A DNA stretch of 64,000 nt, from NCBI GenBank assembly GCA_009792885.1, contig WMCF01000006.1, positions 3,670,037-3,734,036 on the forward strand, given 5' to 3'. The DNA comes from Eremophila alpestris peregrina (taxonomy: Eukaryota; Chordata; Aves; Passeriformes; Alaudidae). A program made the position numbers and the translations under genes. Positions 26,555 to 51,239 of the stretch are shown here, piece after piece; positions within the stretch are counted from its first letter, which is position 1, and every line of letters starts with the position of its first letter. Below the pieces are notes generated by a model that made no database searches, was not told where the DNA came from, and was given only the letters and a program-made list of their open reading frames with translations.

Positions 26555-29500
26555 ATCTACAGCCTCTACCACTCTTAAGAACAACCAAACTACCAACCAA
26601 CCAAGCCTCTAAGATCAACCCATAAAGGAAATTATCATGGTCTTGGATACAGCATGTCTGCTATTACAGAGTGGTCATTAGCATCCATCAACATAATAAA
26701 TTAAATATCTAATTACAGTATTACATTAAAAAATTAATTGCAAGCATTGAATCCTGTTTATTGCACCTATGCTGCTGTTTCTGTTGGGTGTAAGAAACTT
26801 CCTGAAGCTCTGAAGACAAACTGCAATGTTTCATGAGACAAGATTGACTTTGAAAGAATGCTGAGCTGGTCAAAGTTCTCCCACTTGTGTTTCCAATTGT
26901 TTACACTGCCCCAGGATGGATGTTAACACACATTTTATGACATTACTAGAGCAGGTGGTTTTTCAGGGAACAGTGCAGACAGGCTCTAAGGAGGATACTG
27001 TCTATAAAGATTAGAAGAGTCATAAAATACTGATACACACCACCAGTGGGGTGGCAAAGTACCGAACAGTTTTGTTGGGAAAGATGTCAAGTCCTTTGCA
27101 AACTTAGCCCAGTGATGAACAATCTATTGGAGAAGGAAAGTTAAAACAGCATTACTCTGAAATATAGTATCTACAAATACAGTTCTAAAATTGCTCTTGT
27201 TGAGAAGCCACCTTTGCTTTCCCTGTGTTGTAAGAAAACACAAATGACCCAACTAATGTTTTCTTGAATCTGCACATTGCACGTATTGCAATTCTTCACC
27301 TGTAGATCTCTTGGGTGGAATAACATTAGCGTTTGTCAGTAAGAAAGCAGTAAACTGACCAAGTTCTAAATGATTCTGTTTTGCTTTTGTAATGAGAATT
27401 TTGCAGTGTGAAATAAACTTTGAACTTGGAAGACACCATGGACTAGTCTGCACCTGCAGGTTGCACGTGGCTGTTTGAGTCAAACTGCTGCTACTGCCTT
27501 TCTCACAATTTGTCTCACTTGTTTGCAAAAACCTTTTACAGGACAGGCTGACAGAGCTTTCCCTCTGCTCAGGGACTGGGATGCTCAAGTGCAGAGGTAC
27601 TATGGGCTCCATTGGGAGTTCAGGGAAGTCCTCACCAAGTACATAACGATGCAGGCAGGTGCCAAACAAGCCAAAGCACCCTGTGCACAATACCTTTAAC
27701 CCATCCCATACTGAGCTGGCCATTTGTAGTACAAAGGGACTCTCTCCCACTCATAAATTGAGGTACCAGATGCAGCTGTTTGCTCCTTCCTATCTCTGGA
27801 ACAGGTCAAAAAAAGGTGAGAAATGAAATAAGTATCAGATACAGCACAGACAAGTAACAGTTTATTCCAATTATCTGCTTTAAACATGTATTGCCCATAA
27901 TTTGTGTCTTTGAGTGAACTAAGCTTTGACAACAGGAAACTGTAAGTGCATCTATTTCAATCACCAAACTTGAATTACTTGGTAAAGTATGCTTATAGAA
28001 TATGGAAAACATTGTTAGGGGTGCTTTTTGAGCCCTAAATCTTAGATTTTGAAAGAATCTTAGACTTTTACTGCAAAAAGCATTGAAGGACTTTGAATTT
28101 GAAGCTAAGTATTAGGCTGAGCTGAATATGTAGCAGGTGCTCTGCCAGACTTACAAAGCATGAAATGTACACCTTCCACATAAAACCAATGTTATCTGCT
28201 AACACTGGCCTGAACACTGCAACTGCCAGGGGAAGTCAGGAAATGTATCCAGACATGAATGATCATTCCAGTGCATTGCTTTGATTGCAGAGGTCACACA
28301 CACATTTAAACCACAAAGTTTGAAAGCTGGGATGAAAGAAGGAAATGAACACTTCAAATTCTTCAGTTTAAAATGTACTGTAACAAAAGAAGTTTACAAC
28401 TAGCACAGTTCTACCTCTTCCAGCTTGGCTGAAGTCACTGCAATTTCAGGCACCCATCCTTGGCTATTGACCCTGGTGCCAACCTCACTTTTAGGCAGTT
28501 TTTTATGAACAGCAGAGACTCAAACAGTATTCAGTAAGAACATCCAGTACAGTTAGCCTGTATGTATCTTTCCTTATAGGCAATTCCTCATCCCAAAATT
28601 TTACCCACAATTTAACATGCTTATTGTAGACAGGGAACGTTACTTTAAAAATACTCACATTTTCCTGAAAGTGATGTTTGTCAATATGCATTATTAATGC
28701 CAATATTTGAGGTACAGAATGTGAGGCTAAACTGTAGCAGTTTCTTGCTACCCTGGAGCGTCTAAAGTCTTATAGAAGGTTGTTACAGTAGAAATTCAGA
28801 AACTAGTAACTGTTCTTAACCATACTTGCTAAAGTCCCTGCACAACAGCAGCAAAATTTAGTATTTATAGCATTCTAGATGATCAAAGGGATTAAGACAT
28901 TTTACTTTTAAACCTGAACTAAAGAGATGTCCAAGTTCACCAGATTGCTTTGGCAATCAATTGAAAAGGTCTTAATCATTCACTAATATAATCATTTCAT
29001 ATTCAAAGATGCACTACCAAATTTCAAGACTGTCTGTCTGTTAGATGTCAAATCAGTCTGTTTTCCATTAAAATTAGGAATCCCTGTGTATTCAACACCA
29101 AAACACAGACTCTTCAGGTCTTTAGTAATTCTTTTTTTGTTATTATTAATCTTTTTTCAGCTAGACCTAGAAGTCTTGACAAGTGTTTTCATGCTAACAT
29201 GCAGAGCTCGCCCTTCTGCAACACAGGAGGTGTCCTCCTTTTCAGGAGACAAGTCCTGCAACCATGAGATTGTAATAGGTCCACAGTGATCTGATGACTT
29301 GGTAATGAAGACCTTACTTGATGAAAAGGCTATTGCTACATGCAGACCTGTCAATTCAGGTTAAGGACAATAAAGTGTAAGGACACGTTCAAGTTTCATA
29401 GACTCATCTTCTAATTATTAATAAGAGATTTGTTGTGTTGTCAGGAGTCAGAACAGCCTCAACTACTCGGATGCATGAACACATGCATCAGGCTGTTGGC

Positions 29501-30389
29501 TGAACGGTTCACCAAGGAAGAACCCCCCCTGCCTGTAATCATACAGTGTCTGCTGGCACAGCAGTACAGCACCTGGCATCACAGGGGTTACATTAGGCTC
29601 AGCCCTGTTTCAAGATCAGGAGACTATTTTCAACTAGGGCTTTTAATTTTTGTCAGTTGTCTTGGGCAACACATGAGCACCTGAAAGGAAAACCCTTCCT
29701 CTCCCTTAGTTCAGTCACACAGAAGCAAGTACTTGCAGGAACGGCAACAAGAAGCTCTGTGCTGGCCAACACCAGCGTAAGTACAAGAACTGCTTTGGAT
29801 ACATGCAGAGCAGCAGCTTGCTGCTTATTTTCCTACAACTATTCTTTATACTTGAGAATACAATAAAATAACAACTGTCACCATGGAAGTGTGATGTTCA
29901 ATTCATCATGGAGAATTCCGGAGAAAGACACAGATGCACAAGTATGGAGGTTTACTGCATGAGTTACCTCCTTCCATCCAGGCACTAAGCCACAAATCAC
30001 CCACAAACTCAAATTGTCAGAACTTTGCAAGTCAAGTAAGACCCTTTCTTCTATATTCTTGCAAAAAACAAGGTCAAAAAACAAGTGGACATCACACAGG
30101 CCATCAAAGGTGAAAGAATTTTGCCACAGGCAGTGACTTTGTAACACTCTCAAACTGCCAAGTAAACATATTTCTCAAAAATAAAGGGGTCAACCAGAAT
30201 CCCCATCAATGTACAAACAAATTCCAACTCAAGAATGCTTCAACTCAAGGACTACCAAATTTAATTTTATAAACAAAAAATACATTAATTACTCATCTAT
30301 GTCACTCTGGATAGAGCAATTTTCAAAGATACAGCTGAAAGGAACTTTAACAAAAAATTGTACATATTTTATATGCCACTGAAAAAGGT

Positions 30390-30395
30390 TTTATT
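30390..30395 (-). promoter_or_regulatory. Putative polyadenylation signal of MED17
   Basis: TTTATT on the plus strand is AATAAA on the minus strand. It lies about 145 nt downstream of the MED17 stop codon, which would give a short 3' UTR. Confidence 0.45.
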
Positions 30396-30540
30396 ACAAA
30401 TACCAAAATGGCTATTACTGTACAGGAAACAAATTTGATTTTGCTTTCTTGTATTGGCCCATAGTTCCCATTTCCCTTTGCTGCACAGTTATCATTGCAC
30501 AGAGACACCTCAAAGCCCTCAGAGAGAGGCTGATGCTTCC

Positions 30541-41936
<11,396 letters not shown>

Positions 41937-42240
41937 CTTGGCGCGACCCCCGCCCGCACTCGGCAGGGGGCGGGCCAGCGCCGGCGGGCCCGGGAGGGGG
42001 CGGGGCCAGCGCCGGGATCGGCCCTTTCCGGAGGCGCTCGCGAGGGAGACGGATCAGGGCCGGGCGGGCTCGGCCATTTTCGGAGAGAGCTCGGAAGGGG
42101 GCGGGGCCAGCACCGAGTGGGCTCGGCAGCCTCCGGAGGCGCTCGCGAGGGGGTGGGGCCAGCGCGGTGTGGGGACGGTGCCGAGCGCAGACGCTCGGAG
42201 CTGGTGGCGTTGTCTCCTGCGGCCTGATTTTTGACCAGAA
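41937..42240 (-). promoter_or_regulatory. CpG island / MED17 promoter region
   Basis: Very GC-rich sequence directly upstream of the MED17 ATG with three GGGGCGGGGC or GGGGGCGGG type GC boxes. A 20-nt block, TCCGGAGGCGCTCGCGAGGG, occurs at 42027-42046 and again at 42132-42151, each close to a 'ggggccagc' motif, so part of the island has been duplicated. No TATA box was seen. Confidence 0.65.
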
Positions 42241-42441
42241 GTTGGTTTCATGTCCCGTTCTAAACATAATTTCACCTCTGGTTCCTTATTGTCAGCTATG
42301 GCCACGCAGGAAGGTCAACCAACCAAACATACATTAATATTGCCATTAAATTATCCTTTGAATTCTGTCATAACTCCAATGACACGCTGCGAGTTCTGCC
42401 CTTTGACACAACTAAGAAGGCGGCAGCTTACTGTTCTCATA

Positions 42442-42447
42442 TTTATT
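42442..42447 (-). promoter_or_regulatory. Putative polyadenylation signal of C11orf54
   Basis: TTTATT on the plus strand (AATAAA on the minus strand) lies about 85 nt beyond the C11orf54 stop and about 500 nt before the MED17 start codon. The upstream gene therefore ends just before the MED17 promoter island. Confidence 0.55.
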
Positions 42448-42530
42448 CTTAAATCTGGTAGGTGTGCATAATTGAAAGCATTACAAAAATGAGCATTTGT
42501 CCTTGAGGAAGATGAAATGGGCCCGCGGGC

Positions 42531-45500
42531 TCAGTCTCTCCCGACGAGGTGCGTCTCCTGGGGCCGGTCGATGCGGAAGAGCAGCTCGGCGGGCTGGAAG
42601 TAGCCCAGGTACTGCACACTGTCCGGGCTGGTGTCCTGGTGGTAGTGCCCTCCCTCGCCGTGGTGGCTGAAGCAGTGCGTGTGCTCCACGCGCAGATCGA
42701 AGCCCTGGCACCAGACACAGCACCGTCAGCAACGCGTTCGTGGCAACATTGTTTAGAAGTCACGGGATTGTCTATCCTAGTGCGTATTTTCACACATCTC
42801 CAAACGTTAAGCAGTGAAAACTTGCAAGACACTTGTGAAACCAGCAAGACAAAATAATTTCGAAACCCTGACAGCCCCCAGCTTTTGGTGTTAATCTGGT
42901 TGAGATCTTCTTCTCAACCGTTCCCCCCCACCACCACCACCTTTCTTTCCATTGGGACTAAATAATGCAGTCACATCAAGGGACCCCTACTGGCAATCAA
43001 AGCCCTTTGCACTGAATTGCCAATGGCCCATGTGATAAAGGGGCTGTCTCTGCTCCAATTCCGAGAGCCAGCTAAGATGAATATGGGAAGAACAGTGAAT
43101 AAAATAGCAACTAACATCCTAAACCATGAGATCAACACCACCAGTTTTATGTACCATAGAATGGTTGGGTTCAAAGAGACCTTCACAGATCATCTATTCT
43201 AACCACCCTGTCACGGGCCGGGACATCTTCCATTCAACCAGCTTGCTCAAAGCCCCATCTAACCTGGCCTTGAACACTTCCAGGGATGGGGCATCCACAG
43301 CTTCTCTGGGCAACCTGTTCCACTGTCTCTCCACGCTTAGCCTAAGAAACTTTTTCCATATGTCCAATCTAAATCTGTTCTCTTTCAATTTAAAATCCTT
43401 GCCTCTTCTTTTGTCACTACATGTCCTGATAAAAAAGTTTCTCTCCATCTTTCCTACAAGCCTCCTTTAAGTACTGGAAGGCTGCAGTAAGGTCTTTCTG
43501 GAGACTTTTCTTCTCCAGGCTGAACAATGTCAGCTCCCGGTCTCTCTTCATAGGGAGAAGTATTCCAGCCCTCAGCTCCTTTTCATGGCCCTCCTTGGGC
43601 CCTGCTCTAACTCCACATCTTTCTTGGGACCCCAAAGTTCTAAGCAGCACCCCAGGAGAGAGTAATTCTCATGAGGGAAATAATTACCTTGCTTGACCTG
43701 GCCACACCTGGTTTGACATAGCCCAAGACAGGATTAGTTTTCTGGGCCGCAAGGGGATGCTGGTGAATAGTGCTATTGCATTGGAATGCCATCATCTTCT
43801 GCTCTCTTTGTAGTGACACTCAAACACTCCCAAAGCCACAGGCATAGCCAAGTGCTGTTGAGCTTGCAGTGGATGCAGACAGATGAAACCCAGAGGCATC
43901 CACCACACAAGTTCTGAACAGAGAAGCTGCTGATGGCCACTTTCAATGGATGCATCAGTGGATTATGGGAAGATACACACAGTTTAGCCTTAGGCCAAAG
44001 GCTGCCACATATTGACACATTAAAATCACACCCTTCAACATAGTTAAACCTATAGTATGTCCCACTTACCTCTAGAAAAAATGTTTTTATATTACTTATG
44101 ACTACATTGCTATTTTTAAAATAGTCACTTTCATCTATGGTTTTCTGGTTAGTTTTAAACAAATAGTTTTTCTAATTATGAACACCTTAACGGTTTTTGA
44201 AACCACATTGGTTTTTATCCTGAATTATTTGCTGTTGAATTTGGTGCTTGTGAAAGATGCTACGTAAGTTTCCAGCATGAGGTTTTACAGACTCCAATTT
44301 ACAATGGGACACATGCTTCATGTCTTTTGACACAGCATTAGCAGAGGGAGTTCTTATGAAAGCAAACTACATAAACACGTGGCTGAAACACCTTCCGTGC
44401 TCTTGACACTTCTCCCAGTGTGGCCAGCAGTGAATGTAAACAGTACTGTTGGGTTTGGGATGCAAACACTTGCACACATGCAACTGGAACAGAACCATGA
44501 ACAATCACTAGGTTTCAGAACAGATTGACCTATCCTCAATTCAAACAATTCACAGAAATTAGAAGCTTCTCAATCACTGCCTCAGCTCTGGAAGAGTCGA
44601 ACACAATATATATATACCCACTCCCATTCTTGAAAGGAAAATCATATCCAAGACAAAATTGATTACAGATCTCAGTCTATACTTAAATATGAGAAAAAGA
44701 GACTCACTGGATCTCTGGAAACTATTACTGGCTGGCAAATCAGTGGAGCCTTCATTTCAAAGAATTTGAGCCAGTTATTCACATCCTCATCAGTATTCAG
44801 GGGACAGGCAGAAAATTCTGGAGGCTAGAGCAAAAGTAAAAGCTTTTTAAGTGAAAGGAAGACACTTGCATCAGGATACTTTTTCTCTAGCAACTTTGCT
44901 TTTTCCCTCCCCACTATTCTGTTCATTTTCCTTCTTGACTGAAAGAAGCTCACCAGTGTCCATCACTCTTTCTGCCAGAAACAGAAGCTACCAGAATATT
45001 GAGTCTTTCATTGCACAGGTAGTGGGAGAACTACTGAAGTGAGGATGCTCCTCCTCCTGGTACATTTTAGAAGCTCAGTTATTTTTTAAAAAGCTTCATG
45101 TAAGTATCATCTGAGTTCATGTATTTCATTCCAATTCATTTTACAATAGTTCTCCAGTTCTTTAGCTGCACACAGATTTCAAAAGATGGCAACTATTAAT
45201 GCCAACTAAAACAGAATTACTAGTTTGGTAGCACTGATTTTGTAATGTCAATGCCTTACTTTAATACAGTGCTCATCAGAATAGTTTATGCATACGTTTA
45301 AAAATGCAAAACAAAGTGAAGGAACTAAGATGTTACTCCCTGATTTATACTTCTGTTTTCAGGAGGACAAAGAAAGTTACATGCATTGAGAACAACGTAC
45401 CATGATGTGGATCTTTGCTTTCCCCTTCTGAATGATAAATGTACCACCCATCCCAACTGGCTTTTCTCCATAGTGTTTCTCCAAAGTTTGTCTCAGACAG

Positions 45501-48500
45501 GACACAAAGTTAAGCTCCCCAGTTCTTCCATTGGCTTTCACTTCAATGACCTAGAAGATAAAGTCAGTTTGTCACTGTTGTCTCTGTCTGTAATAGTCTG
45601 AAAAGGTCTGTGAAAGCTGTTCTGAAGTTCTCCCAGGCTGATAACCCAAGATCCCTTTTTGAAAAGATAAGCTTCCATGCAAGTGCTGCTGCACTTGCAT
45701 CTTTCTGGTACGTGAACAACTCTCTTTTCCTTGGTTCTGTTCAATGCTAGCTTTGCCTGTAAAGGGAGCTGGACAGCAAGAGATTTACCCATACATGAGA
45801 CAGTGACTTGAGCAACTCCATTCAGTCCACCAGCTGGCTTCCACTCTGTCAGAAAGAAACACTGGGTAACAGAGAAGGTTGTTCAGTTTCCATGCAGCAG
45901 TCAGGTTTTCAACTGTTCTGCCAGCACCTGGCTGTGTCAGGAAAAGCATTTGTGCAAAAAACAACCTAAGTGCCCAGGTCTCATTTACACAAGTACATTG
46001 CACCCTTAAGTCACTGCTAGTTTGGACTGGATTGGGATGAATGATTTGTGATGTAAAAGTTTTAGTAAACTAATACCTATCCCTCAAAAATTCAAGTGTC
46101 TCTGTCTCCACTAATTCTTCCCCTCAATCACTGGCATCAGTTCCTTATTTTTGCACATTTCTTTTGTGGAATTATTACTGTACTATTATCACAGAACACT
46201 GATAGGAGAACCATGAGTTTCCATTCAGTCACAAAGCACTGCAAAGTCACCTTTGATCCAAGTATGTACCTTACCAGGTTGGCCCTCGCTGGCATAAAGG
46301 TTGGCCAACAGTCCAAACTCACAGTCAGTGTATTTATTGCTGTACTTCTCCAGCAGGCACCCTTTATCTGCAGGATTTATCTGAGCAACATAGCTCCCAT
46401 TCACAGCAGGCTTTTTTTCACTCTTAGTTTTAACAATAGGGATAAACTGGGGAAAAGAACATATAAGAGTAAGTCAGTAAGAACATGTAAGAGTCACCCA
46501 AATGAACTGAACTCACACAAATGTGATTGAAGCTTTGGACCATGATCCCAAGAAAAACAGCTCTGTCTCTCAGGATTAGGTCTGTACTAGTAAGAAAAAT
46601 GCACTAATATTGTAATGTAATAGAAAGGTCCAGAAAACAGGTTATACAAAGATGAATGGTAGTGTTAAAAAAAAAACCAAACAAAAAAACCAAAACCAAC
46701 CAAAAAAACCAAAACCACAAAAACCAAAAGAAAGAGAAGGATCTATAGTCTACATGCAAGTATATAATACTCTCTCAGTGTACAGTAACAACCACTATTA
46801 CAGTGGCCTAAATTTAATGCTAATATGGACTATCTCTGCCAATAAATCCATCAAAAGGAGACAGCAAGACCAAAGGTTTATGCCTGAAAAAACTGTGATT
46901 AACCAAAGTCTCCATAGGCAATAGTTTTTGTCTCCTATCCCTCCTTCAGTCTGTAATTTTCTATGTGGTATCTTTAAAATTCACAACAGTGAAACAAATC
47001 CATCCAAGAGGGCAAAAGACAGGGAGTATTTCAAAGGCATTTACCAGTAAGTTTGAGAAGCATTTCTAAATCTTGCAATTAAAACCTCTGGTCAGGTCTT
47101 TGTCAATCAGTTTCAAAAACCATGTTTCTTGCATACTTCAAGGTAATCACATGCTTCCTGAAGAATTACAAGTTAAAAATTAATCTTTATTATCTCAGGA
47201 TTATGCACCTCAGTGGATGCCCCTCATCTCAGTTCCTTTTAACGTGTTTTATGTGTTTGTGGTGTGAAAGTGTTTATTAAATACACTGTTGCAAATGGGG
47301 AATACCCAGCATGATACTGCTCTACTGTTATTTTACTTCCATGAATTCATTGAGAACCATCACACTTACATACTGACCTCAGCATTTATTCCAAGAACTC
47401 TGGATGAAACAGCTCCAGCTCCAAGAATGAAAGCTCCAGGCAGCTCTATGTCCTTTGCAACTGTATTTAGATCATAAACCTGCAAAAGAAAAGCAATACT
47501 TCAACCCCTGGAAGTGTCCAAGGCTAGGCTGGATGGGGCCCTGAGCAACTTGCCCTAGTGGGTGGCATCCCTGCTCACTACAGGAGGGGTTAAAACCAGA
47601 TTATCTCTAAGGTCTCTGCCAACCCAAACTATTCTATAGTTTTGGTGTGGTGCTCTGTCATTCTGTTCACTGTAGTCCTGGAGGCATTTAATTCACAACA
47701 CCCACCCTCATTAATATTTTGGTAATTAGGTTGAACATGGCTTCTGAACACAACATGACATTTAGTAATAACAAATTTGGCAGATTTCCATTTGTTTGCT
47801 AAAAGACTGCATTCTCTGTATGTTCCCTGCTCATTTTATTCAAAGACTGAATTATTGTTCTTAGATTTTGTGACACACAACACACATCAGAATCAGTCTC
47901 ATTAAACACTGAAAAGTGTCTTTCACAAGTGTAGAATCCTGGTATCTAGATCCTAGTATCTCTTAGTCCTTAGTTTTGTTTATTGCTTTTCTTTTGACAA
48001 ATGTATTAAACCCCACAGCTACATGGAAAAACTCACTTTTTCTTTCTGTGCAATAGGTATGAGGTAAGGAACACCTCCCACATCTGCTATCCTAGGCTTT
48101 CCACAGATTCCTAGAAAAATACAGCCAGTTAGCTTGGTAAAATCTTTTTTCCCAATAATCTTCAATAAACACACATTCTAACCCACCAAAGAACTGGTTC
48201 CTCAAACTTCTCAAACCCTTGAGAACACTATTTCCCTAGCATACTTAGATAAAGTGTTGAACTATTAAGAAGTCCAAGTCCTAAAATTATTCACAGTAGC
48301 ATTTAATGCTATGCATCATGTTGTAAAATAACATTTTCTAAGCACAAAAAAAGCCCGAATTGCAGGAGTGGACACCTTCCATGTGCCAGTTCCCCAGTAA
48401 TGCCCTCACCACCAGTAGAGACCTCTGCTGGGACTCCACTTGCAAAATTGTAGCAAAGATGAAAGCTGTCTCAGGACAATTCATCCCACTTATCTGGATA

Positions 48501-51211
48501 TGTATTTTATGAAGGGATGAATAAGCACCTGGAGGTGTTTATTTCACATTGATGCAGGAGGGAACTCAGATGAGAAGCAGACATGACATGTCTGCCTTCC
48601 AGACAGCTAGTGCTGAAGAAGATGAATGCCATTCAGAACAAGACAGTTTCTCTTCACTGACATACATGAATGCCAAGAATTTAAAAATTAATGGAAGCCA
48701 GCTCCTTAGGTTCAAATAGTGATTGGCATGGTTCTAAAAAAGTTCTCCATCTGAAAGATAACTTAATTTCAAAACTTTTTCAGTACACTAAATGAAACTT
48801 ATGAAATAAGTCAGTATGCAATGATAGGTTAAGAAAAAAAGACTATGACAAGTACTTAGTAATGACTTGTCCTTGTTCATACATCAACTAGGAAGCAAAT
48901 CCAGAAATAAAATGTAGCTTTCCTCTCATGTATATTCTTTACCTGAAAATCATTTTAAGTTCTCTCAACATCTTTAGAGGATTGTGCAGACTGGAGAAGT
49001 CTTAGTGGAAGACAGGAATGCTAGGTTACCTTTAGCAGGAAAGTTGAAGGGTTCCTGAGTCAGGTCAGGACAGTCTACAACAGAGACTTGAGCGTCAGCA
49101 AAGTTCTCTTTAAGCCCTTTCTGCAAAACTATAATAAAGAATAATGGCAAAATTATTGACAATGAAAAATTACCAAGAGTCTGACAAGTTTCTAACAACA
49201 ATAAACATATCTGTTTTGGCTTTATTTCTGCATGATACATTACTTATGCTTAACCTAAGTAACTCCATTGATTTAAATGTCTGCAGGCTCTTGTTACATT
49301 ACTCTGAGCTTCAGAGAGGAGCAGAAGTTTGTTCAGATAATTGTTTGCCATATTAATTAACTTTAAGAATTAAAAAAAAATTTCATTGAAATACATTTAG
49401 CACTAGGAGCAGCACAATGTGAAGTAACGTGGGGAAACTTCAATCACATTCAGCAGTAGTTTTGCTTCAAAGAACAGACAATCATGATCACAGTCAAAGA
49501 TGATGCAAGAGCAAAGGACGAAGAAAGATTTAGCTGAAGCAACAATCAGTTCTTTACATACATTAACCAGACAGTTTGTAATAGCTTGATTATAATCTCA
49601 AACTGTCTCTGCTGTCTGGAAATTTCTACCACCACGGGATACTGACTATCGTGTTTATGCCCTTGTGGAGATTTTCTGGCAAGTCCCATTGTCACAGCAA
49701 GACAGATAATGAATGATGATGGTGATAATGAACCAAATCTAAATTTTTTTGTTTGCTTCATATTAATATTTTTTAGGCTCAGAATCTGCAAAGTCACTCA
49801 AACAACAGGGAGGATTAGATGAATGTATTGTTTGGAAACAGCTTCCAAACCTTTAGCATGGGATTCTCTTCACATACACTGCTTCAAATACTATGTTGAA
49901 AGGTCCAGGTTCTTTCATGCCTGGGGGTCTGCTTTGACAGATGCCTCAAATTAAAGAACAGAACATCCAGTCTGTGATCTCAGATCAGGTGGTTCCTTAT
50001 TTAAGCAGAAGACATTCCTGTGCCTTTGTTTCCTCCAGTCAGGGTTTCAGCCATACCTTACTTCTCAATATCAGATTTAACAAGTTGTTGACCAAAAGGG
50101 TCAGTAGCTGGTACTTGGTATATTTCTAAATACATCTCAGTACCTTCTGGTAAGTGGACAAGGACAGTAAAAGGGCACTCCTCAAATTATACCCAAAATC
50201 TGAACAGCAACACAATTCCCAGCTTACAGGAGGCCCTCAGGCCACATGGGGAAAAAAGGAAAATTCTGTTTTGTGATGAAATTTTTCTGATACTCTTTCA
50301 AGTTGCTCTATTGCAAGTACATGATGTTCTCTGCAGAGCTTACAGGTCTGCAGCAGCCCTGGCCTACTCCCCCAGTGTGACTGGGTGAGAAAAGCACTGA
50401 GAACCACCCAGGGAGCTGCTGGGACCACACTCTCAATACATGGAAATGTCAAACTGACACATTCAGGAAAATGGCAAACTGAACTGGAGGATCAATCTGA
50501 AAGACAAAAAATCCTTTAGTATATCTGCTGCAGGGCAGAGACTGCCAGAAGGAATAATGTCTTCCTGCTAAGGCAAGAAAAGAAGCTCATAAGCAACTGG
50601 GCTGAACCCAGAAGTCCCTTCCAACCTCAACCACTCCGTTATTCCAAGCGCATCTTGCAAAGGCTTTAGAAAGAAGTTAACTAAAGAAGATGTTTCCTGC
50701 AGCCCTGTTTTAAGGCAAGCACCAAAGGAGGAGCCAACTAGGGTCAAGCAAGAGGATCTGCCATGGAACACTGCATCTTGTCAGCTATGTTTTGAGCAGT
50801 CCTGGAAAAGAAAGAAATACTAGAGGGTAGAGGAGGACAGATGATTCTGTATGTGTAAAGGAGTGTGTAGTGGTCAAACTTTCACAACCTGCACACAAAT
50901 CTGCATATGTAGCAGTTTTAAAGGGATTGAGAGCCTGTCTGTGTGTCTTGGAGGCTTGGGGGAGGAGTCGTTGTTTGCTTTAAGGAAATAATCACACATA
51001 GAGAAATAGTGCTGTTTACCTCTCAGTGTGCTAAAAGCAGGAATTCTGCTTTTAGTATGTAGTAGCTGCAGAAAGACTTTGGTATGAGCTTTAAGATAAA
51101 TTTGAAGAGTACATTATACAAGTTTGTATAAAGTCACACTTTGCATTACTTACCCCCAGCAAGCTCCTCCAGACTTGGAACATGAAAAGCAAACCTTTCG
51201 ACTTTGGCCAT
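42531..51211 (-). CDS. C11orf54: Ester hydrolase C11orf54 homologue (DUF1907 zinc protein)
   Basis: Eight coding exons on the minus strand: 51154-51211, 49030-49128, 48037-48110, 47378-47479, 46270-46446, 45401-45550, 44708-44824, 42531-42704 (951 nt, 316 residues; human 315). The human protein (PTD012) is a small zinc-containing enzyme with ester hydrolase activity in vitro; its physiological substrate is unsettled. Conserved blocks include FHVPSLEELAG (residues 9-19), GELPGAFILGAGA-like sequence in exon 4 (ELPGAFILGAGA), INPADKGCLLEKYS and HYGEKPVGMGGTFIIQKGK. The metal site HTHCFSHHGEGGHYH is in exon 8; H267, H269 and H279 correspond to the zinc histidines. The exon 5 donor must be the GTACAT after GGTAAG: the nearer GTAAGG would put a stop at the junction. 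The ATG gives MAKVERFAFHVPS, the expected N-terminus. Upstream non-coding exons probably lie between 51.2 and 54 kb. Confidence 0.95.
43153..43665 (-). mobile_element. CR1 LINE 3'-end fragment in C11orf54 intron 7
   Basis: It starts at 'ccatagaatggttgggttca' and keeps the usual order 'atcatctattctaaccaccc', 'acttccagggatggggcatc', 'gggcaacctgttccactgtc', 'ccttgggccctgctctaact'. About 510 bp, minus strand, relatively well preserved, so probably among the younger copies in the window. Confidence 0.9.
46662..46732 (+). repeat. A-rich simple repeat (ACCAAAA-like)
   Basis: Poly-A interrupted by CC doublets in an irregular ACCAAAA/ACCAAACAAA pattern, in intron 4 of C11orf54. The open frame across it (Lys/Pro/Gln-rich) is an artefact. 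Confidence 0.8.
47500..47642 (+). mobile_element. Short CR1 LINE 3'-end fragment in C11orf54 intron 3
   Basis: The sequence reads 'tggaagtgtccaaggctagg', 'ctggatggggccctgagcaa', 'gcatccctgctcactacagg', then 'ctctgccaacccaaactatt' and 'ctatag'. That is the CR1 3' end in plus orientation. Only about 140 bp are kept. Confidence 0.85.
50600..50650 (+). mobile_element. Possible CR1 3'-end remnant
   Basis: 'gaagtcccttccaacctcaa' followed by 'ccactccgttattcc' looks like the last 40-50 nt of CR1. It is too short for certainty. It lies in intron 1 of C11orf54. Confidence 0.4.
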
Positions 51212-51239
51212 TTCCTAATCGGTGCTGATTTCTTCAGTT

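Larger units (their letters stand above)
26299..30540. other. VSTM5 3' region and VSTM5-MED17 intergenic space
   Basis: VSTM5 (+) and MED17 (-) converge here, so this holds both 3' untranslated regions. AATAAA hexamers follow VSTM5 at 26549-26554 and near 26695. For MED17 a TTTATT (AATAAA on the minus strand) lies at 30390-30395. I see no additional gene; open frames up to 165 codons lack any recognisable domain. No clear transposon was recognised. Confidence 0.55.

Noticed and set aside
27253..27750. 165-codon open frame on the minus strand
   Set aside because: No domain, no splice partners, located between two convergent 3' ends; likely chance.
46270..46275. GTAAGG as the C11orf54 exon 5 donor
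   Set aside because: It would create an in-frame stop at the junction; the GTACAT donor five bases later restores the conserved GKVIEV sequence.
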